From: Neoalteromonas arenosi
GTDB taxonomy: Bacteria > Pseudomonadota > Gammaproteobacteria > Enterobacterales > Alteromonadaceae
DNA length: 64,000 nucleotides
NCBI RefSeq assembly: GCF_030362855.1
Contig: NZ_JAUCBP010000007.1
Span: 372,675-436,674 of the forward strand
Direction of reading: 5' to 3'
Part shown: positions 15,081 through 24,719 of the stretch, piece after piece
Position numbering within the stretch: the stretch's first letter is position 1
Layout: the number at the start of each line of letters is the position of its first letter
Translations under genes and position numbers: made by a program
Notes under the pieces: generated by a model
Database searches by the model: none
What the model was told of the DNA's origin: nothing
The model's input: the letters and a program-made list of their open reading frames with translations, nothing else

Positions 15081-15107
15081 TTTGGTGGAGCTGGCGGGAT
15101 TTGAACC
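15081..15107. repeat. Right attachment-site repeat within the tmRNA 3' end
   Basis: This is the 27-bp partner of 5063-5089. It covers the tmRNA 3' end (CCA, acceptor strand and part of the T-arm), so integration rebuilt a functional tmRNA gene. Confidence 0.9.
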
Positions 15108-15442
15108 CGCGTCCAGAAAGTGTCTACCGTCGGTACTACATGCTTATTTTGTCTTTTATTTAACTACTTGGAACTCCGACAAACAGGATTTCCTTGCAGC
15201 TGGCCTGATACTATTTCGCGGTTCAACCTCAGACAAGTTTCCCTCGCTATTCTACTTAGATGACCTTCCGAATCCCCGCTAGTAGAAAGAGACTAAGGTG
15301 GAAGGGCCTATACCGGTTATTAAGCGGCTAGTGCGTAGTTTTCGTCGTTTGCGACTATTTAATTGCGGCTTTTTAAAGAGGCAAACCGCACCTCTGCATG
15401 CACCTAAAGCGTCTCAAATCCTGTCGAATCCTAATCAGCCCC
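15083..15442 (-). ncRNA. ssrA: Transfer-messenger RNA (tmRNA)
   Basis: A one-piece tmRNA of about 360 nt. The 5' end reads GGGGCTGATTAGGATTCGAC, and its first seven bases pair with CAGCTCC before the 3' ACCA. The T-arm GGGTTCAAATCCC is intact, and CCA is encoded. The internal frame at 15320-15352 encodes the proteolysis tag ANDENYALAA then TAA. tmRNA with SmpB rescues stalled ribosomes and tags the unfinished protein for ClpXP/ClpAP; smpB is 2.2 kb away and clpS/clpA are also in this window. The gene is the insertion site of the island on its 3' side. Confidence 0.97.
15320..15352 (-). other. tmRNA tag reading frame (ANDENYALAA)
   Basis: The resume codon GCA is at 15350-15352 and the stop TAA at 15320-15322. 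The ten-residue tag is identical to the E. coli tag after its first alanine, ending in the LAA degron that ClpX and ClpA read. Confidence 0.93.
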
Positions 15443-15451
15443 AGAACTGTA

Positions 15452-15473
15452 ATAGTATCATAAGGTTGAATAA
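15452..15473 (-). promoter_or_regulatory. Probable ssrA promoter
   Basis: On the minus strand TACTAT (15452-15457) lies 9 bp before the tmRNA 5' end, a suitable -10 element. A weak -35 such as TTATTC lies in 15465-15475. The promoter would overlap the intergenic end of the PEP-CTERM gene, which stops at 15479. Confidence 0.4.
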
Positions 15474-15478
15474 GGGAT

Positions 15479-16117
15479 CTATGCGCTTTTCACTACCTTT
15501 CGCTTAATTCGTAACCAAATGATTCCAGCTGCGCTAATTAATGCAAGTAACAGGGAACCTGGCTCGCTGACCGTCTGTGCTCCAACCACTCGAACGTCAT
15601 CAATAAAGTTACCCACGGTTCCGGTGTACGGGAACACTGATGAAAACGATAACCGCGTTTGATTAGAAAACGCCACAAACTGGGTAGAAAAATAAGACCA
15701 ACGACCCTTTACGTGGTCGTCCATAATTTGCCGAAAAATAGATTGCGCAGCATTGTCTTCTACATCGACTTGAAAGGCTTCTTTATTGGAGCGGCGCGCG
15801 CTGTAATAGAAACTTAAGTCGTAAATTTGACCGGCAGTAGTATCAAAGATCTGAGATATGGTAAATGGTCTACCGCGTTGCCCGTGGGCGTTAAGCTCGG
15901 CGAACTGACTACCATCAACAGCGTTAACTCGGCGAAAACTATTCCATATTTCAAGGTTACTTCCCTGCCATCCATTAACCTTGTCTGAAGCAAACCAGCG
16001 CCATGTGTTCGCGCGCACATCATTGTCTTCAAAGCTGCCATTAACGATCAAATTCGCATCGGCATTTGATGACCACACTGCAAGAAGTAATAAACTAAAG
16101 GCAATAAATTGCTTCAT
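15479..16117 (-). CDS. Exported DUF642-like protein with PEP-CTERM-type sorting tail
   Basis: A 212-residue protein. ATG 16117 is chosen because it gives an immediate signal peptide (MKQFIAFSLLLLAVWSSNADA); earlier in-frame codons add an unrelated tail. The mature protein starts NLIVNGSFEDND, as in DUF642/choice-of-anchor exported proteins, followed by a beta-sandwich. The C-terminus has SEPGSLLLALISAAGIIW then RIKRK: a Pro-containing motif, a membrane helix and basic residues, i.e. a PEP-CTERM-like tail. No exosortase is in the window. It was probably once closer to genes now beyond the island. Confidence 0.7.
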   Translation of the reverse strand: MKQFIAFSLLLLAVWSSNADANLIVNGSFEDNDVRANTWRWFASDKVNGWQGSNLEIWNSFRRVNAVDGSQFAELNAHGQRGRPFTISQIFDTTAGQIYDLSFYYSARRSNKEAFQVDVEDNAAQSIFRQIMDDHVKGRWSYFSTQFVAFSNQTRLSFSSVFPYTGTVGNFIDDVRVVGAQTVSEPGSLLLALISAAGIIWLRIKRKVVKSA

Positions 16118-16309
16118 ATAATCATGTTCCCACGCAAAAAATTCGAGCGATGATAGCAACTCGTTACTTATTTTTAGGTATCTAAATTCATAAGAAAGTA
16201 TTGTAAATTGGTTGACCAGTTGCATTGGGTGGGCTGAATTTAGTGCTGGTCAATTATGCACTGATTGGCATAATGCGGACATTCTAGACTATTTATTCGA
16301 GGCAAGATT

Positions 16310-17563
16310 TTGTCAAACCAAACCCACGCCGCGTTTCAGCCATTTGCTACAGCATCGGGGTTAACCCTGAAAAATCGCATTGTGAAAGCTGTAATGGAAG
16401 AAAATTTGGCCAATGCTGATCAACATCCCGACAAAGCGTTGTGTAATCTTTATTCGCAGTGGGCATTCGGTGGGGTCGGTTTAATCATTACAGGGAATGT
16501 GATGATTGATCATTTAGCCATGACCGGGCCTGGTGGTGTGGCGTTAGAAGAGGGCGCCGACTTAACCCCTTTTAAAACGCTTGCGAATAAAGCCCAGCAA
16601 AATGATTGCAAAGTCATGATGCAAATCAATCATCCCGGTCGCCAAGTATTCAAAAAAATGGGCGGTAAAATTCTCTCGCCATCTGATGTGGCACTCAATA
16701 TGGGCAAACACTCTAATTTATTTGCCCCACCTACACCGATGACTGAGCAAGATATTGCAGACGTTAAGCAGCGCTTTGTGACTACGGCAATGCTTGCGCA
16801 GCAAGCGGGTTATGATGGCGTTCAAATACACGCTGCCCATGGGTATTTATTAGCGCAGTTTCTATCGCCATTGACCAATAAGCGCAGTGACCAATGGGGC
16901 GGTTCGTTGGAAAATCGAGCTCGCTTATTATTGGATGTTGTTCGCAGCGTTAAACAGGCATGCGGTGAGCGTTTTGCATTATCCGTAAAACTCAATAGCG
17001 CTGACTTTCAACGTGGTGGGTTTGATGTTGATGATGCGAAAGCTGTGGTTGTAATGTTGGAGGAGATTGGTGTTGATTTTGTTGAGCTTTCTGGCGGAAG
17101 TTATGAGGCTCCCGCCATGCGAGGGCGCACTGCCGATGACCGAACATTAGCGCGTGAAGCTTATTTTTTGGAGTTTGCTGAGCAAATACTGCCCGCTACT
17201 GATTTAACTTTGATGACAACGGGAGGGATTAGCCGGTTAGCAACGGCCGATGCGGTAATTGATTCTGGTATTAGTTTAGTCGGTATTGCTAGTGCGCTAG
17301 CGATGAGTCCCGATTTGGTCAATCAGTGGCATGCGAATCCTAATACCCAAGGCTACATACCTAAAGTCACTTGGAAAGACAAAACTTTAGCTGGGTTGGC
17401 AACTATGGGGATTATGAAGCGTCAATTGCAAAGAATGAGTGACGGGCGCAAACCAAAACATAATGACACTGCGTTTTGGAGTCTAATCCTTTCGCAAATC
17501 AAAATGGCCAAATTGACCAAGCGCTATCGCAAGCGCTACGCCGATGAAGTGAATGATGTTTGA
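16310..17563 (+). CDS. NADH:flavin oxidoreductase, old yellow enzyme family
   Basis: A 417-residue TIM-barrel FMN enzyme. The start is TTG with GAGG 9 bp upstream. It has the N-terminal LKNRIVKAVMEEN strand and GGVGLIITGNVMI. The signature IHAAHGYLLAQFLSPLTNKR then QWGGSLENRAR binds FMN and substrate (His-x-x-His type). There is no C-terminal Fe-S/NADPH module, so it is the short OYE form rather than a 2,4-dienoyl-CoA reductase. Substrates are probably alpha/beta-unsaturated carbonyls. It converges on smpB. Confidence 0.85.
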   Translation: MSNQTHAAFQPFATASGLTLKNRIVKAVMEENLANADQHPDKALCNLYSQWAFGGVGLIITGNVMIDHLAMTGPGGVALEEGADLTPFKTLANKAQQNDCKVMMQINHPGRQVFKKMGGKILSPSDVALNMGKHSNLFAPPTPMTEQDIADVKQRFVTTAMLAQQAGYDGVQIHAAHGYLLAQFLSPLTNKRSDQWGGSLENRARLLLDVVRSVKQACGERFALSVKLNSADFQRGGFDVDDAKAVVVMLEEIGVDFVELSGGSYEAPAMRGRTADDRTLAREAYFLEFAEQILPATDLTLMTTGGISRLATADAVIDSGISLVGIASALAMSPDLVNQWHANPNTQGYIPKVTWKDKTLAGLATMGIMKRQLQRMSDGRKPKHNDTAFWSLILSQIKMAKLTKRYRKRYADEVNDV

Positions 17564-17590
17564 TATGAAGCCATGCAGGAAGCGCAACGC

Positions 17591-18061
17591 CTAAGCACTG
17601 TGCTTCATCATGCGCTCTTTTTGCCGCGCCCAATCTCGGTCTTTAACTGTGTCGCGCTTATCGTGTGATTGTTTACCTTTGGCAAGATAGATCTCGACTT
17701 TTACCCAACAAGCCTTCCAATACATGGCGGTTGCCACAATTGAGTAGCCCTGACGGTCTCGCGCGCCCATGAGCTTATCCAGTTCACGTCGATGTAGTAG
17801 TAACTTTCGGTCGCGCGTGGGATCACACACCACATGGCTAGAGGCCTGATTAAGCGGCTGAATTGAGCAGCCCAATAAGTACGCTTCACCTTTATCAATA
17901 TTCACATAGGTATCAGTAATACTGACTTTACCCTCGCGAATACTCTTGACTTCCCAGCCCTGTAATTCAAGCCCGGCTTCAAATTTATCTTCTAGGTGGT
18001 ATTCGTGACGCGCTTTTTTATTTTTGGCAATAGTGCCTGTTGTTGGTTTATTCTTTTTCAT
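17591..18061 (-). CDS. smpB: SsrA-binding protein SmpB
   Basis: A 156-residue RNA-binding beta-barrel protein that carries tmRNA into stalled ribosomes. Visible marks are [36 protein letters not shown], the DTYVNI strand and the lysine-rich C-terminal tail ([19 protein letters not shown]) that occupies the empty mRNA channel. I use ATG 18061 (MKKNKPTT), which gives the normal family length; an upstream extension of 22 residues is unlike other SmpBs. It is divergent from ratA, the common arrangement. Confidence 0.95.
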   Translation of the reverse strand: MKKNKPTTGTIAKNKKARHEYHLEDKFEAGLELQGWEVKSIREGKVSITDTYVNIDKGEAYLLGCSIQPLNQASSHVVCDPTRDRKLLLHRRELDKLMGARDRQGYSIVATAMYWKACWVKVEIYLAKGKQSHDKRDTVKDRDWARQKERMMKHSA

Positions 18062-18182
18062 CCGCGCTATTATAACGCAGTGTTTGTGCTTGTCTGCGAA
18101 AATTTCGTTTATTTGTGCGCTACTCATACGAGCCTTTCATGATAAACTACTGAATAGTTTAGAAGTTGTTTCAAGAGGTTAC

Positions 18183-18617
18183 ATGCCCAGTATCCAGCGC
18201 AGTGCTCTGGTCGCATTTAGTGCCGAGTCTATGTTTGAGTTAGTCAACGATGTTGAGTCGTATCCGGATTTCTTGCCGGGTTGTGCACAAAGTCGCATCG
18301 ATGAGCAAACCGATACCACTATGCGCGCGTCATTGTTGATTGCTAAAGCTGGCGTCAAACAGTGGTTTACCACCAGTAACCATCTAACGGCTAACCAGCG
18401 TATTGATATGAAGTTAGTCGATGGACCCTTCAATCATTTAAGCGGTGGATGGGAATTTACTGCGTTGTCAGAAGATGCGTGTAAAATCGAGCTTAATCTC
18501 ACCTTTGAGTTCAGTAGTCGCTTGGCCCAAGCGGCGTTCGGTAAAGTGTTTAACGCTATTGCTTCAAGTATGGTGGATGCGTTCACCCGTCGCGCAAAAG
18601 AGATATACGCCTCATGA
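18183..18617 (+). CDS. ratA: RatA/Coq10-type START-domain protein
   Basis: A 144-residue START/polyketide-cyclase family protein starting at ATG 18183 ([10 protein letters not shown]). Typical features are [22 protein letters not shown] near the start, a [11 protein letters not shown] stretch in the middle, and a C-terminal helix [15 protein letters not shown]. In E. coli the RatA homologue (PasT) was described as blocking 70S assembly when overproduced, while mitochondrial Coq10 binds ubiquinone; the native role is debated. Its stop overlaps ratB by 4 bp. Confidence 0.9.
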   Translation: MPSIQRSALVAFSAESMFELVNDVESYPDFLPGCAQSRIDEQTDTTMRASLLIAKAGVKQWFTTSNHLTANQRIDMKLVDGPFNHLSGGWEFTALSEDACKIELNLTFEFSSRLAQAAFGKVFNAIASSMVDAFTRRAKEIYAS

Positions 18618-18982
18618 GTGAAACCTTTACTGTAGAAGTTGCCTATGCGCTACCTGACAAACAATCATTGTTGAGTTTGGAAGTCTCACAAGGAACTACC
18701 GTAGAACAAGCGATTGTACAAAGTGGCATATTATCCAGCTATAGCGATATTGATTTAAGTAAAAACAAGGTCGGTATTTGGAACCGTGCAGCGAAGCTTA
18801 ACGAAGTGTTGAAAGCTGATGATCGGGTAGAAATCTACCGTCCTCTGATTGCCGATCCTAAAGAAGTGCGCAAGCGTCGGGCTGAAAAAGCCAAAGAAGA
18901 GGGACGTGCCGATAAAGTGACCGGTGGTCGCCCCAATTCACTTAAGAAAGCAAAAGCCGCCGAAAATAAATCAGACGATTAG
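18614..18982 (+). CDS. ratB: RnfH/RatB ubiquitin-like protein
   Basis: A 122-residue protein with a beta-grasp core (about residues 1-85): [20 protein letters not shown], then [26 protein letters not shown], which is the RnfH-family hallmark. The tail is very basic ([13 protein letters not shown]) and longer than in E. coli. It overlaps ratA by ATGA, so the two are translationally coupled. The function is not established. It converges with ppsR; the two genes overlap by 4 bp. Confidence 0.88.
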   Translation: MSETFTVEVAYALPDKQSLLSLEVSQGTTVEQAIVQSGILSSYSDIDLSKNKVGIWNRAAKLNEVLKADDRVEIYRPLIADPKEVRKRRAEKAKEEGRADKVTGGRPNSLKKAKAAENKSDD

Positions 18983-19791
18983 TATTTGCGCCGCTGCAGC
19001 CCTGTAGTGGCTAGGATCTTCGCTGAAATTTCTTCAATCGAATACTTCGTGCTGTTTAAAAACGGTATTTTTTCTTTGCGATACAGATTTTCGACTTCAC
19101 GCAATTCCATGCGACATTGTTGGATTGAAGCGTAGCGACTATTGGCACGCCGTTCAGATCGGATTTGATGTAATCGATCAGCTGCGATGGTTAACCCGAA
19201 TAACTTGTGTTTAAAGCGTCGCAATGCTGGTGGAAGCTTTAATATATCGCCCATATCTTCTTCCGTAAACGGGTAATTAGCGGCTTTGATCCCATACTGC
19301 AATGCAAGATAAAGACTGGTAGGAGTTTTGCCCGAGCGCGACACACCGGTCAGAATAATATCAGCCTCGTGATAGTCTTTAAGATTTGAACCATCATCAT
19401 TTGCCAATGCATAGTTAACCGCTTCTATACGAATGTCGTATGTTGTTTCGTGAATACTGTGAGTACGATGCTTTTCTGGTTTCGACGGAACGCCTAATAC
19501 CTTTTCTAAAGGCGCCACAAATTGGTCGAGAAAATTGTAATTAATGCCTACCGATGTGCTGATAATTTTCCTTACATCAGTATTTACGATGGTATAGAAC
19601 ACTAAAGGTCGTTCACCACTTTCTTGAAAACTTTCAGAAATTTTTGTTAACACTTCGTGGGCTTGTTCTTCAGTTTCAACAAATGGAATTGTGATGTGCG
19701 TAAGCTTTAAGGGGAATAATGACAGTAAAGCATGGCCGAAAACCTCAGAAGTAATGGCTGTGCCATCAGAAATATAAAAAGCTGTGCGCAC
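18979..19791 (-). CDS. ppsR: PEP synthase regulatory protein (kinase/pyrophosphorylase)
   Basis: A 270-residue DUF299 protein starting at GTG with AAGGAG 6 bp upstream. It has the N-terminal [20 protein letters not shown], the P-loop [15 protein letters not shown] (about 149-163) and the [10 protein letters not shown] segment. PpsR phosphorylates PEP synthase with ADP, turning it off, and removes the phosphate with Pi to reactivate it. It is divergent from its target ppsA, and the shared region carries a HexR-type palindrome. Confidence 0.93.
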   Translation of the reverse strand: MRTAFYISDGTAITSEVFGHALLSLFPLKLTHITIPFVETEEQAHEVLTKISESFQESGERPLVFYTIVNTDVRKIISTSVGINYNFLDQFVAPLEKVLGVPSKPEKHRTHSIHETTYDIRIEAVNYALANDDGSNLKDYHEADIILTGVSRSGKTPTSLYLALQYGIKAANYPFTEEDMGDILKLPPALRRFKHKLFGLTIAADRLHQIRSERRANSRYASIQQCRMELREVENLYRKEKIPFLNSTKYSIEEISAKILATTGLQRRKY

Positions 19792-19810
19792 AACATCTCC
19801 TTAACATTGT

Positions 19811-19825
19811 TGTAAATTAATTACA
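19811..19825. promoter_or_regulatory. HexR-type box between ppsR and ppsA
   Basis: TGTAAATTAATTACA is a perfect 15-bp palindrome of the TGTAA-N5-TTACA form reported for HexR boxes in Shewanella and relatives (TGTAATTAAATTACA-like). It lies 148 bp before the ppsA start and 20 bp before the ppsR start. In those species HexR activates ppsA. Confidence 0.65.
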
Positions 19826-19972
19826 GAAAAAAATTAAATTTTACTTTGATATCAACGCCATTCTAAAATCGCATCGACAAAAAAGCTGGTAAACGTTTTT
19901 TAACAAAATGTACGGCAGCATTACTAAAAACACAAACCCTATGATTTAGCAAAACAGCCGGAGGCTAATCGA

Positions 19973-22345
19973 GTGCAAGAATACGTACTTTGGTATCAGC
20001 AGTTAGGTATGCATGATGTTGGTAGAGTTGGCGGTAAAAACGCCTCTCTGGGTGAAATGATTTCAAACCTAGCGAATGCTGGTGTACAAGTTCCAGGAGG
20101 TTTTGCAACGACAGCCTCAGCTTTTAACGAGTTTCTCGACCAATCCGGTCTCGAAAAACGCATCCATGACCTACTTGACGCACTTGACGTTGACGACGTG
20201 AACGCGTTGGCAGAAGCCGGTAAAACGATTCGCGACTGGATTATCGAAACACCTTTTCAGGCAACACTAGAAGACGCGATTAGAGAAGCGTTTGAAGAAT
20301 TACAGGGTGATGCCGGTGACGAAGCGTCATTTGCTGTGCGCTCTTCTGCCACGGCCGAAGATATGCCAGATGCTTCGTTTGCAGGGCAACAAGAAACTTT
20401 TCTGAATGTGAAAGGTTACGATGCCGTAATGGTCGCGATTAAGCACGTGTTTGCATCTTTGTTTAACGACCGAGCAATTTCTTATCGCGTGCATCAAGGC
20501 TACGATCACAAGGGCGTCGCGTTGTCAGCTGGTATTCAACGCATGGTGCGCAGCGACATTGCCTCTTCAGGTGTTATGTTCACAATCGACACTGAAAGTG
20601 GTTTCGAAGATGTTGTGTTTATTACCAGCTCATATGGCCTGGGTGAAATGGTCGTGCAAGGGGCAGTCAACCCGGATGAATTCTATGTCCATAAGCCAAC
20701 CTTAAACGCTGGAAACCCTGCGATTGTGCGCCGTAACCTCGGTAGCAAGCTAACGCAGATGATTTATTCAACTGACCTTGCGCATGGCAAGCAAGTTGAG
20801 ATTGTCGATATTGAAAAAGCCAAATCTATGCAGTTCTCATTGACTGATGATGAAGTGATGGAGTTGGCCAAACAAGCGCAAATCATTGAGCAGCACTACA
20901 AGCGTCCGATGGACATTGAGTGGGCTAAAGACGGTGTTGATGGCAAATTGTACATTGTACAAGCGCGTCCAGAAACTGTGCGCAGTCGTGAAGACATGCA
21001 AGTGATCGAGCGCTTCCAGCTGAAAGGTAAAGCTGGTGTTGTATGTACAGGTCGTGCGATTGGTCACAAGATTGGTGCGGGTAAAGCGAAAGTCTTGGCG
21101 TCCATTGACGAAATGGACAAGATCCAGGCTGGTGACGTGCTTGTTACTGACATGACCGACCCAGATTGGGAGCCGATCATGAAAAAAGCCGCGGCCATCG
21201 TAACTAACCGCGGTGGCCGTACGTGTCACGCAGCGATTATCGCGCGTGAGTTAGGTATTCCTGCAGTAGTCGGTTGTGCCGATGCGACTCACTCAATCGA
21301 AAATGATGACATGGTTACTGTGTCTTGTGCCGAAGGTGACACCGGATATATATACAACCAAGCATTAGACTTTGATGTAGTGACATCACGCATTGACTCT
21401 ATGCCTGATTTGCCTCTGAAAATAATGATGAATGTGGGTAACCCAGACCGTGCCTTTGACTTTGCGCGTTTACCTAGCGCAGGCGTTGGTCTTGCCCGTT
21501 TAGAATTCATTATTAATCGTATGATTGGTGTGCATCCGAAAGCATTACTTAACTTCGATGAGCAGCCTGACGAGCTTAAGGAAGAGATAACTGACATGAT
21601 CGCAGGCTATGCGTCACCGGTTGAGTTCTATATCGAAAAACTTGTAGAAGGGATTTCGACCATCGGTGCTGCGTTCTCACCTAATAAGGTGATTGTGCGT
21701 ATGTCCGACTTTAAGTCAAACGAGTACTTCAACCTTGTCGGCGGTTATCAATATGAGCCGGACGAAGAAAACCCAATGCTGGGTTTCCGCGGTGCTAGCC
21801 GTTATATTTCTGAAGACTTCCGCGATTGTTTTGCGCTAGAGTGTGAAGCAATTAAGCGTGTGCGCAACAAGATGGGCTTGACTAACGTTGAGATCATGAT
21901 CCCATTTGTTCGCACCGTTGAAGAAGGCCGTCAGGTTATTGAATTGCTTGCTGAGCAGGGCTTAAAACAAGGCGAAAATGGATTGCGCGTCATTATGATG
22001 TGTGAGTTACCGTCGAATGCTTTATTGGCTGATCAGTTCCTCGATATTTTTGATGGTTTCTCAATTGGCTCGAATGACTTAACTCAGCTTACGCTTGGTC
22101 TAGATCGTGATTCAGGCCTTATTGCTCACTTGTTTGACGAGCGCAATGACGCGGTTAAAGCGTTACTTGCCATGGCGATTAAAGCAGCAAAAGCGCGTGG
22201 TAAATACGTTGGTATTTGTGGTCAGGGACCATCAGATCACGAAGACTTCGCCGCTTGGTTAGTCGAGCAGGGTATCGACAGCGTATCGCTGAATCCAGAT
22301 ACCGTGGTTGAAACTTGGTTGTATCTCGGTGAGAAACACGCTTAA
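19973..22345 (+). CDS. ppsA: Phosphoenolpyruvate synthase
   Basis: A 790-residue enzyme that makes PEP from pyruvate and ATP (giving AMP and Pi) for gluconeogenesis. The start is GTG after GGAGG. The N-terminal ATP-grasp domain shows [10 protein letters not shown] and [27 protein letters not shown]. The central phosphohistidine domain has [21 protein letters not shown], with His as phosphocarrier and the adjacent Thr as the PpsR target. The C-terminal PEP-binding barrel includes [19 protein letters not shown] and GICGQGPSD. Full family length. Confidence 0.97.
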   Translation: MQEYVLWYQQLGMHDVGRVGGKNASLGEMISNLANAGVQVPGGFATTASAFNEFLDQSGLEKRIHDLLDALDVDDVNALAEAGKTIRDWIIETPFQATLEDAIREAFEELQGDAGDEASFAVRSSATAEDMPDASFAGQQETFLNVKGYDAVMVAIKHVFASLFNDRAISYRVHQGYDHKGVALSAGIQRMVRSDIASSGVMFTIDTESGFEDVVFITSSYGLGEMVVQGAVNPDEFYVHKPTLNAGNPAIVRRNLGSKLTQMIYSTDLAHGKQVEIVDIEKAKSMQFSLTDDEVMELAKQAQIIEQHYKRPMDIEWAKDGVDGKLYIVQARPETVRSREDMQVIERFQLKGKAGVVCTGRAIGHKIGAGKAKVLASIDEMDKIQAGDVLVTDMTDPDWEPIMKKAAAIVTNRGGRTCHAAIIARELGIPAVVGCADATHSIENDDMVTVSCAEGDTGYIYNQALDFDVVTSRIDSMPDLPLKIMMNVGNPDRAFDFARLPSAGVGLARLEFIINRMIGVHPKALLNFDEQPDELKEEITDMIAGYASPVEFYIEKLVEGISTIGAAFSPNKVIVRMSDFKSNEYFNLVGGYQYEPDEENPMLGFRGASRYISEDFRDCFALECEAIKRVRNKMGLTNVEIMIPFVRTVEEGRQVIELLAEQGLKQGENGLRVIMMCELPSNALLADQFLDIFDGFSIGSNDLTQLTLGLDRDSGLIAHLFDERNDAVKALLAMAIKAAKARGKYVGICGQGPSDHEDFAAWLVEQGIDSVSLNPDTVVETWLYLGEKHA

Positions 22346-22368
22346 GTAAAAAAGCTAATAAGAATTAC

Positions 22369-22395
22369 AGCGCAGCTTTAGCTGCGCTTTTTTTT
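22369..22395 (+). terminator. Rho-independent terminator of ppsA
   Basis: AGCGCAGC (22369-22376) and GCTGCGCT (22381-22388) form a perfect 8-bp stem with a TTTA loop, followed by eight T. It is 24 bp after the ppsA stop codon. Confidence 0.92.
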
Positions 22396-22485
22396 ACGTA
22401 AATAGTGCTTAGTTTGCTAAACCAGCATTGATGATAAGGGCACTTTGCGCTACCGTGTCACCACAATAAAAGTCGCTCCATACAC

Positions 22486-24495
22486 ATGAAAGACGCCGCC
22501 GCTCACGACAATAACAGTGCGTTAGATACCAAAGAGCTAACCGATTATCTTTATCGTCAATCACTAACGGGATTACTCATAACCGCGATAGTGTTTGGCG
22601 CTTTATTACTGTTTTTCTCAGGTAATACTCCACCCGTTATCGTATATAGCTTGCTCGGTGGCATGTCATTGTTACTGGTTATTCGTTTGGCCGACTGGTT
22701 TAACTGGTATTTTCGCCCGCCATCTTTAACTCTTGCACTGCGTTATAATCGTCGTTTCAAAGCTTTGGCAATTTTAACCGGGATCCTTTGGGCTGTTTCT
22801 GCTTGCTGGTTATTTGGCTATCAAAGCCTCGAAGATAAATATTTTACAATGTTAGCACTAGGCTCAATGACCGGGGGCTCGGTGATTGTATTAGCAACCA
22901 GTCGCGTGCTCTCAATCGCATATCCATCGTGTTTGCTCTTACCGATTAGCCTTGTGGCAATCAACAGTAACGATGCTGCGCTGTTTAAAATTGGTATTCT
23001 CGGTTTGATTTATTGGTTATTGATGATGAATATTAGTCGTCGAGCCGCCGAGATTAGTAAACAATCAATTCGCTTTAAGAATGAACAAGTCATATTGCGT
23101 TCACAGATTGAAAATGAGCGCAACGAATTGGCACGCGCATACGCACGGCTAAGGGATGTCAATAACGAATTAGATCAAGCCAATTTAACCCTTGAAGATA
23201 AAGTCGCGAAGCGCACCGCTCAGATTGAGCGATTGTCTAAACTAGACACATTGACCGGTTTGTTGAATCGCTCTGCGTTTATAAGTGAACTCAATCACTC
23301 GATTAACACCTATCCAAACAGTCCGTTAGCTGTACTATTTGTCGATCTAAATGGTTTTAAATCCATTAATGATGCTCTAGGTCATCGAGTCGGTGATGAA
23401 GTATTGAGGACCGTTTCACAACGCTTGAGTAAAGCGGCACAAGATGCCTTATTGTGTCGTTGGGGCGGCGATGAGTTTGTCCTAGCGATTAATTACACCA
23501 CTGAGCAGTCTACCCTCAAATACAGCAAAGATTTACTGAAAGAAGTGGCTGCACCCATTGATGTGGATGGCCATTTTTTAAAATTGGATGCCAGTATAGG
23601 TATAGCCATATACCCAGAGCATGCCAAGCTGCCAGCTGAGTTGGCAGAAAAAGCCGACGTCGCAATGTACAAGGTCAAAAAGCTCAAGGGCGAGGGGATC
23701 CAGACCTGCAATGATGAATTAAAAGCCGAGGTCGTAAACGAGCAGCGCTTGATAGCCGGTTTGCGGGAGTCGATTAAACAACATCAGTTATTTATTGTGT
23801 ATCAACCCATTGTTGATAGTAAAACTCGTGAAGTTTGGGGCGTAGAAGCGCTAGTGCGTTGGCAGTTTCAAACTGAGTTGGTAAGGCCTGATCACTTTAT
23901 CCCTCTGGCTGAAAAATCCGGCTTTATTTTGGAATTGGGGCTATGGGTGCTACAGCAAGCCTGTACCGAGTTTTTACTCCTTGAAGATTGTCAGAATAAA
24001 CACCTTTCAGTTAATGTTTCAGCCTTGCAAATGCAAACCGAGAGCTTTTTCACCCACGTCCAGTCGGTATTAGAAACCACAGGTTTTGACCCGCACAAGT
24101 TGCATTTAGAAATTACCGAATCAGCGTTGATGACCGATGATCAGCAAGTCTTAGATTCCGTGATGTCGCTCAAAGCAATGGGGATCAGCTTGTCGATTGA
24201 CGATTTTGGAACTGGCTACTCTAACTTGAGCCAATTAACCGTGCTGCCTGCCAATATCTTAAAAATTGACAAGAGCTTTGTTGATGCATCAGCCAAAGAG
24301 CGAGATGTGATTTTACGGGCAGCGTCTTTGATCGCCAGCGAGCTGAAATTCTTAACGGTTGCGGAAGGGGTGGAAACTGAAGCGCAAGTGAATGAACTTA
24401 CCCTGCGCGGTATAGACTTACTCCAAGGGTATTACTTTGCCAAGCCGATGAACTTGGGTAAGCTTTCTCAATGGTTAAAGCAGCAAGCCAATTAG
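22486..24495 (+). CDS. Membrane GGDEF-EAL cyclic-di-GMP enzyme
   Basis: A 669-residue protein. Residues about 25-185 contain five to six membrane helices with little between them. A coiled-coil linker follows (about 195-255, many E/R/N heptads), then a GGDEF domain (DTLTGLLNRSAF, RWGGDEFVLA, motif intact) and an EAL domain (VEALVRWQ, ENS-type metal residues in HLEITESALM, DDFGTGYSNLSQL, ILKIDKSFVD). Both active sites look complete, so it could make or break c-di-GMP. The membrane part may sense a signal. It lies alone between ppsA and a small membrane-protein gene. Confidence 0.9.
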   Translation: MKDAAAHDNNSALDTKELTDYLYRQSLTGLLITAIVFGALLLFFSGNTPPVIVYSLLGGMSLLLVIRLADWFNWYFRPPSLTLALRYNRRFKALAILTGILWAVSACWLFGYQSLEDKYFTMLALGSMTGGSVIVLATSRVLSIAYPSCLLLPISLVAINSNDAALFKIGILGLIYWLLMMNISRRAAEISKQSIRFKNEQVILRSQIENERNELARAYARLRDVNNELDQANLTLEDKVAKRTAQIERLSKLDTLTGLLNRSAFISELNHSINTYPNSPLAVLFVDLNGFKSINDALGHRVGDEVLRTVSQRLSKAAQDALLCRWGGDEFVLAINYTTEQSTLKYSKDLLKEVAAPIDVDGHFLKLDASIGIAIYPEHAKLPAELAEKADVAMYKVKKLKGEGIQTCNDELKAEVVNEQRLIAGLRESIKQHQLFIVYQPIVDSKTREVWGVEALVRWQFQTELVRPDHFIPLAEKSGFILELGLWVLQQACTEFLLLEDCQNKHLSVNVSALQMQTESFFTHVQSVLETTGFDPHKLHLEITESALMTDDQQVLDSVMSLKAMGISLSIDDFGTGYSNLSQLTVLPANILKIDKSFVDASAKERDVILRAASLIASELKFLTVAEGVETEAQVNELTLRGIDLLQGYYFAKPMNLGKLSQWLKQQAN

Positions 24496-24719
24496 CGCGA
24501 TTTGCGACGCAGTAGCCAGCTGTCGAGTTTGCGCGCACCTCTTGCTGCAGAATCTTGAGTGGCTTGTAACCAGCGTCTGGCAAACTTGTGATCAAAGCTG
24601 AGCAAAAACAATCCGGCGAGAATAAACAAGATCGAGCCCGGGATAATGGTAAACACAATTCCCAATGCGACTAGCGCAATTCCGGAAACGGTCCTGACAC
24701 TTTTGATGACCATGAACAA
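24492..24719 (-). CDS. Small PGPGW-like inner-membrane protein
   Basis: A 75-residue protein with two close membrane helices (SGIALVALGIVFTIIPGS and ILFILAGLFLLSF) hinged on IPGS, where the PGPGW family has PGPG, followed by a basic cytoplasmic tail (FARRWLQATQD and RRKSR). It overlaps the end of the GGDEF-EAL gene by 4 bp, tail to tail. No function is known for the family. Confidence 0.7.
   Translation of the reverse strand: MFMVIKSVRTVSGIALVALGIVFTIIPGSILFILAGLFLLSFDHKFARRWLQATQDSAARGARKLDSWLLRRKSR

Larger units (their letters stand above)
5063..15107. mobile_element. 10-kb integrative element in ssrA, satellite-like with defence cargo
   Basis: The element is bounded by a 27-bp direct repeat of the tmRNA 3' end. 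A tyrosine integrase is the last gene before the intact tmRNA, and an AlpA-type regulator sits at the other end. Inside are an iteron-like array, small DNA-binding proteins, a terminase-small-subunit-like protein, and nuclease and HEPN cargo. No structural phage genes, conjugation genes or transposase were seen. The size and the int/alpA/terS-like set fit a phage satellite such as a PICI-type island, although no primase or helicase was found. The element is more AT-rich than its flanks. Assigning it as a satellite is inference; its being an integrated island is directly supported. Confidence 0.88.

Noticed and set aside
15082-15282. Rightward reading frame starting MVELAGFEPASR
   Set aside because: It is the antisense of the tmRNA 3' end, a well-known spurious protein made from tRNA/tmRNA ends. 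The strand carrying the RNA gene is clear.
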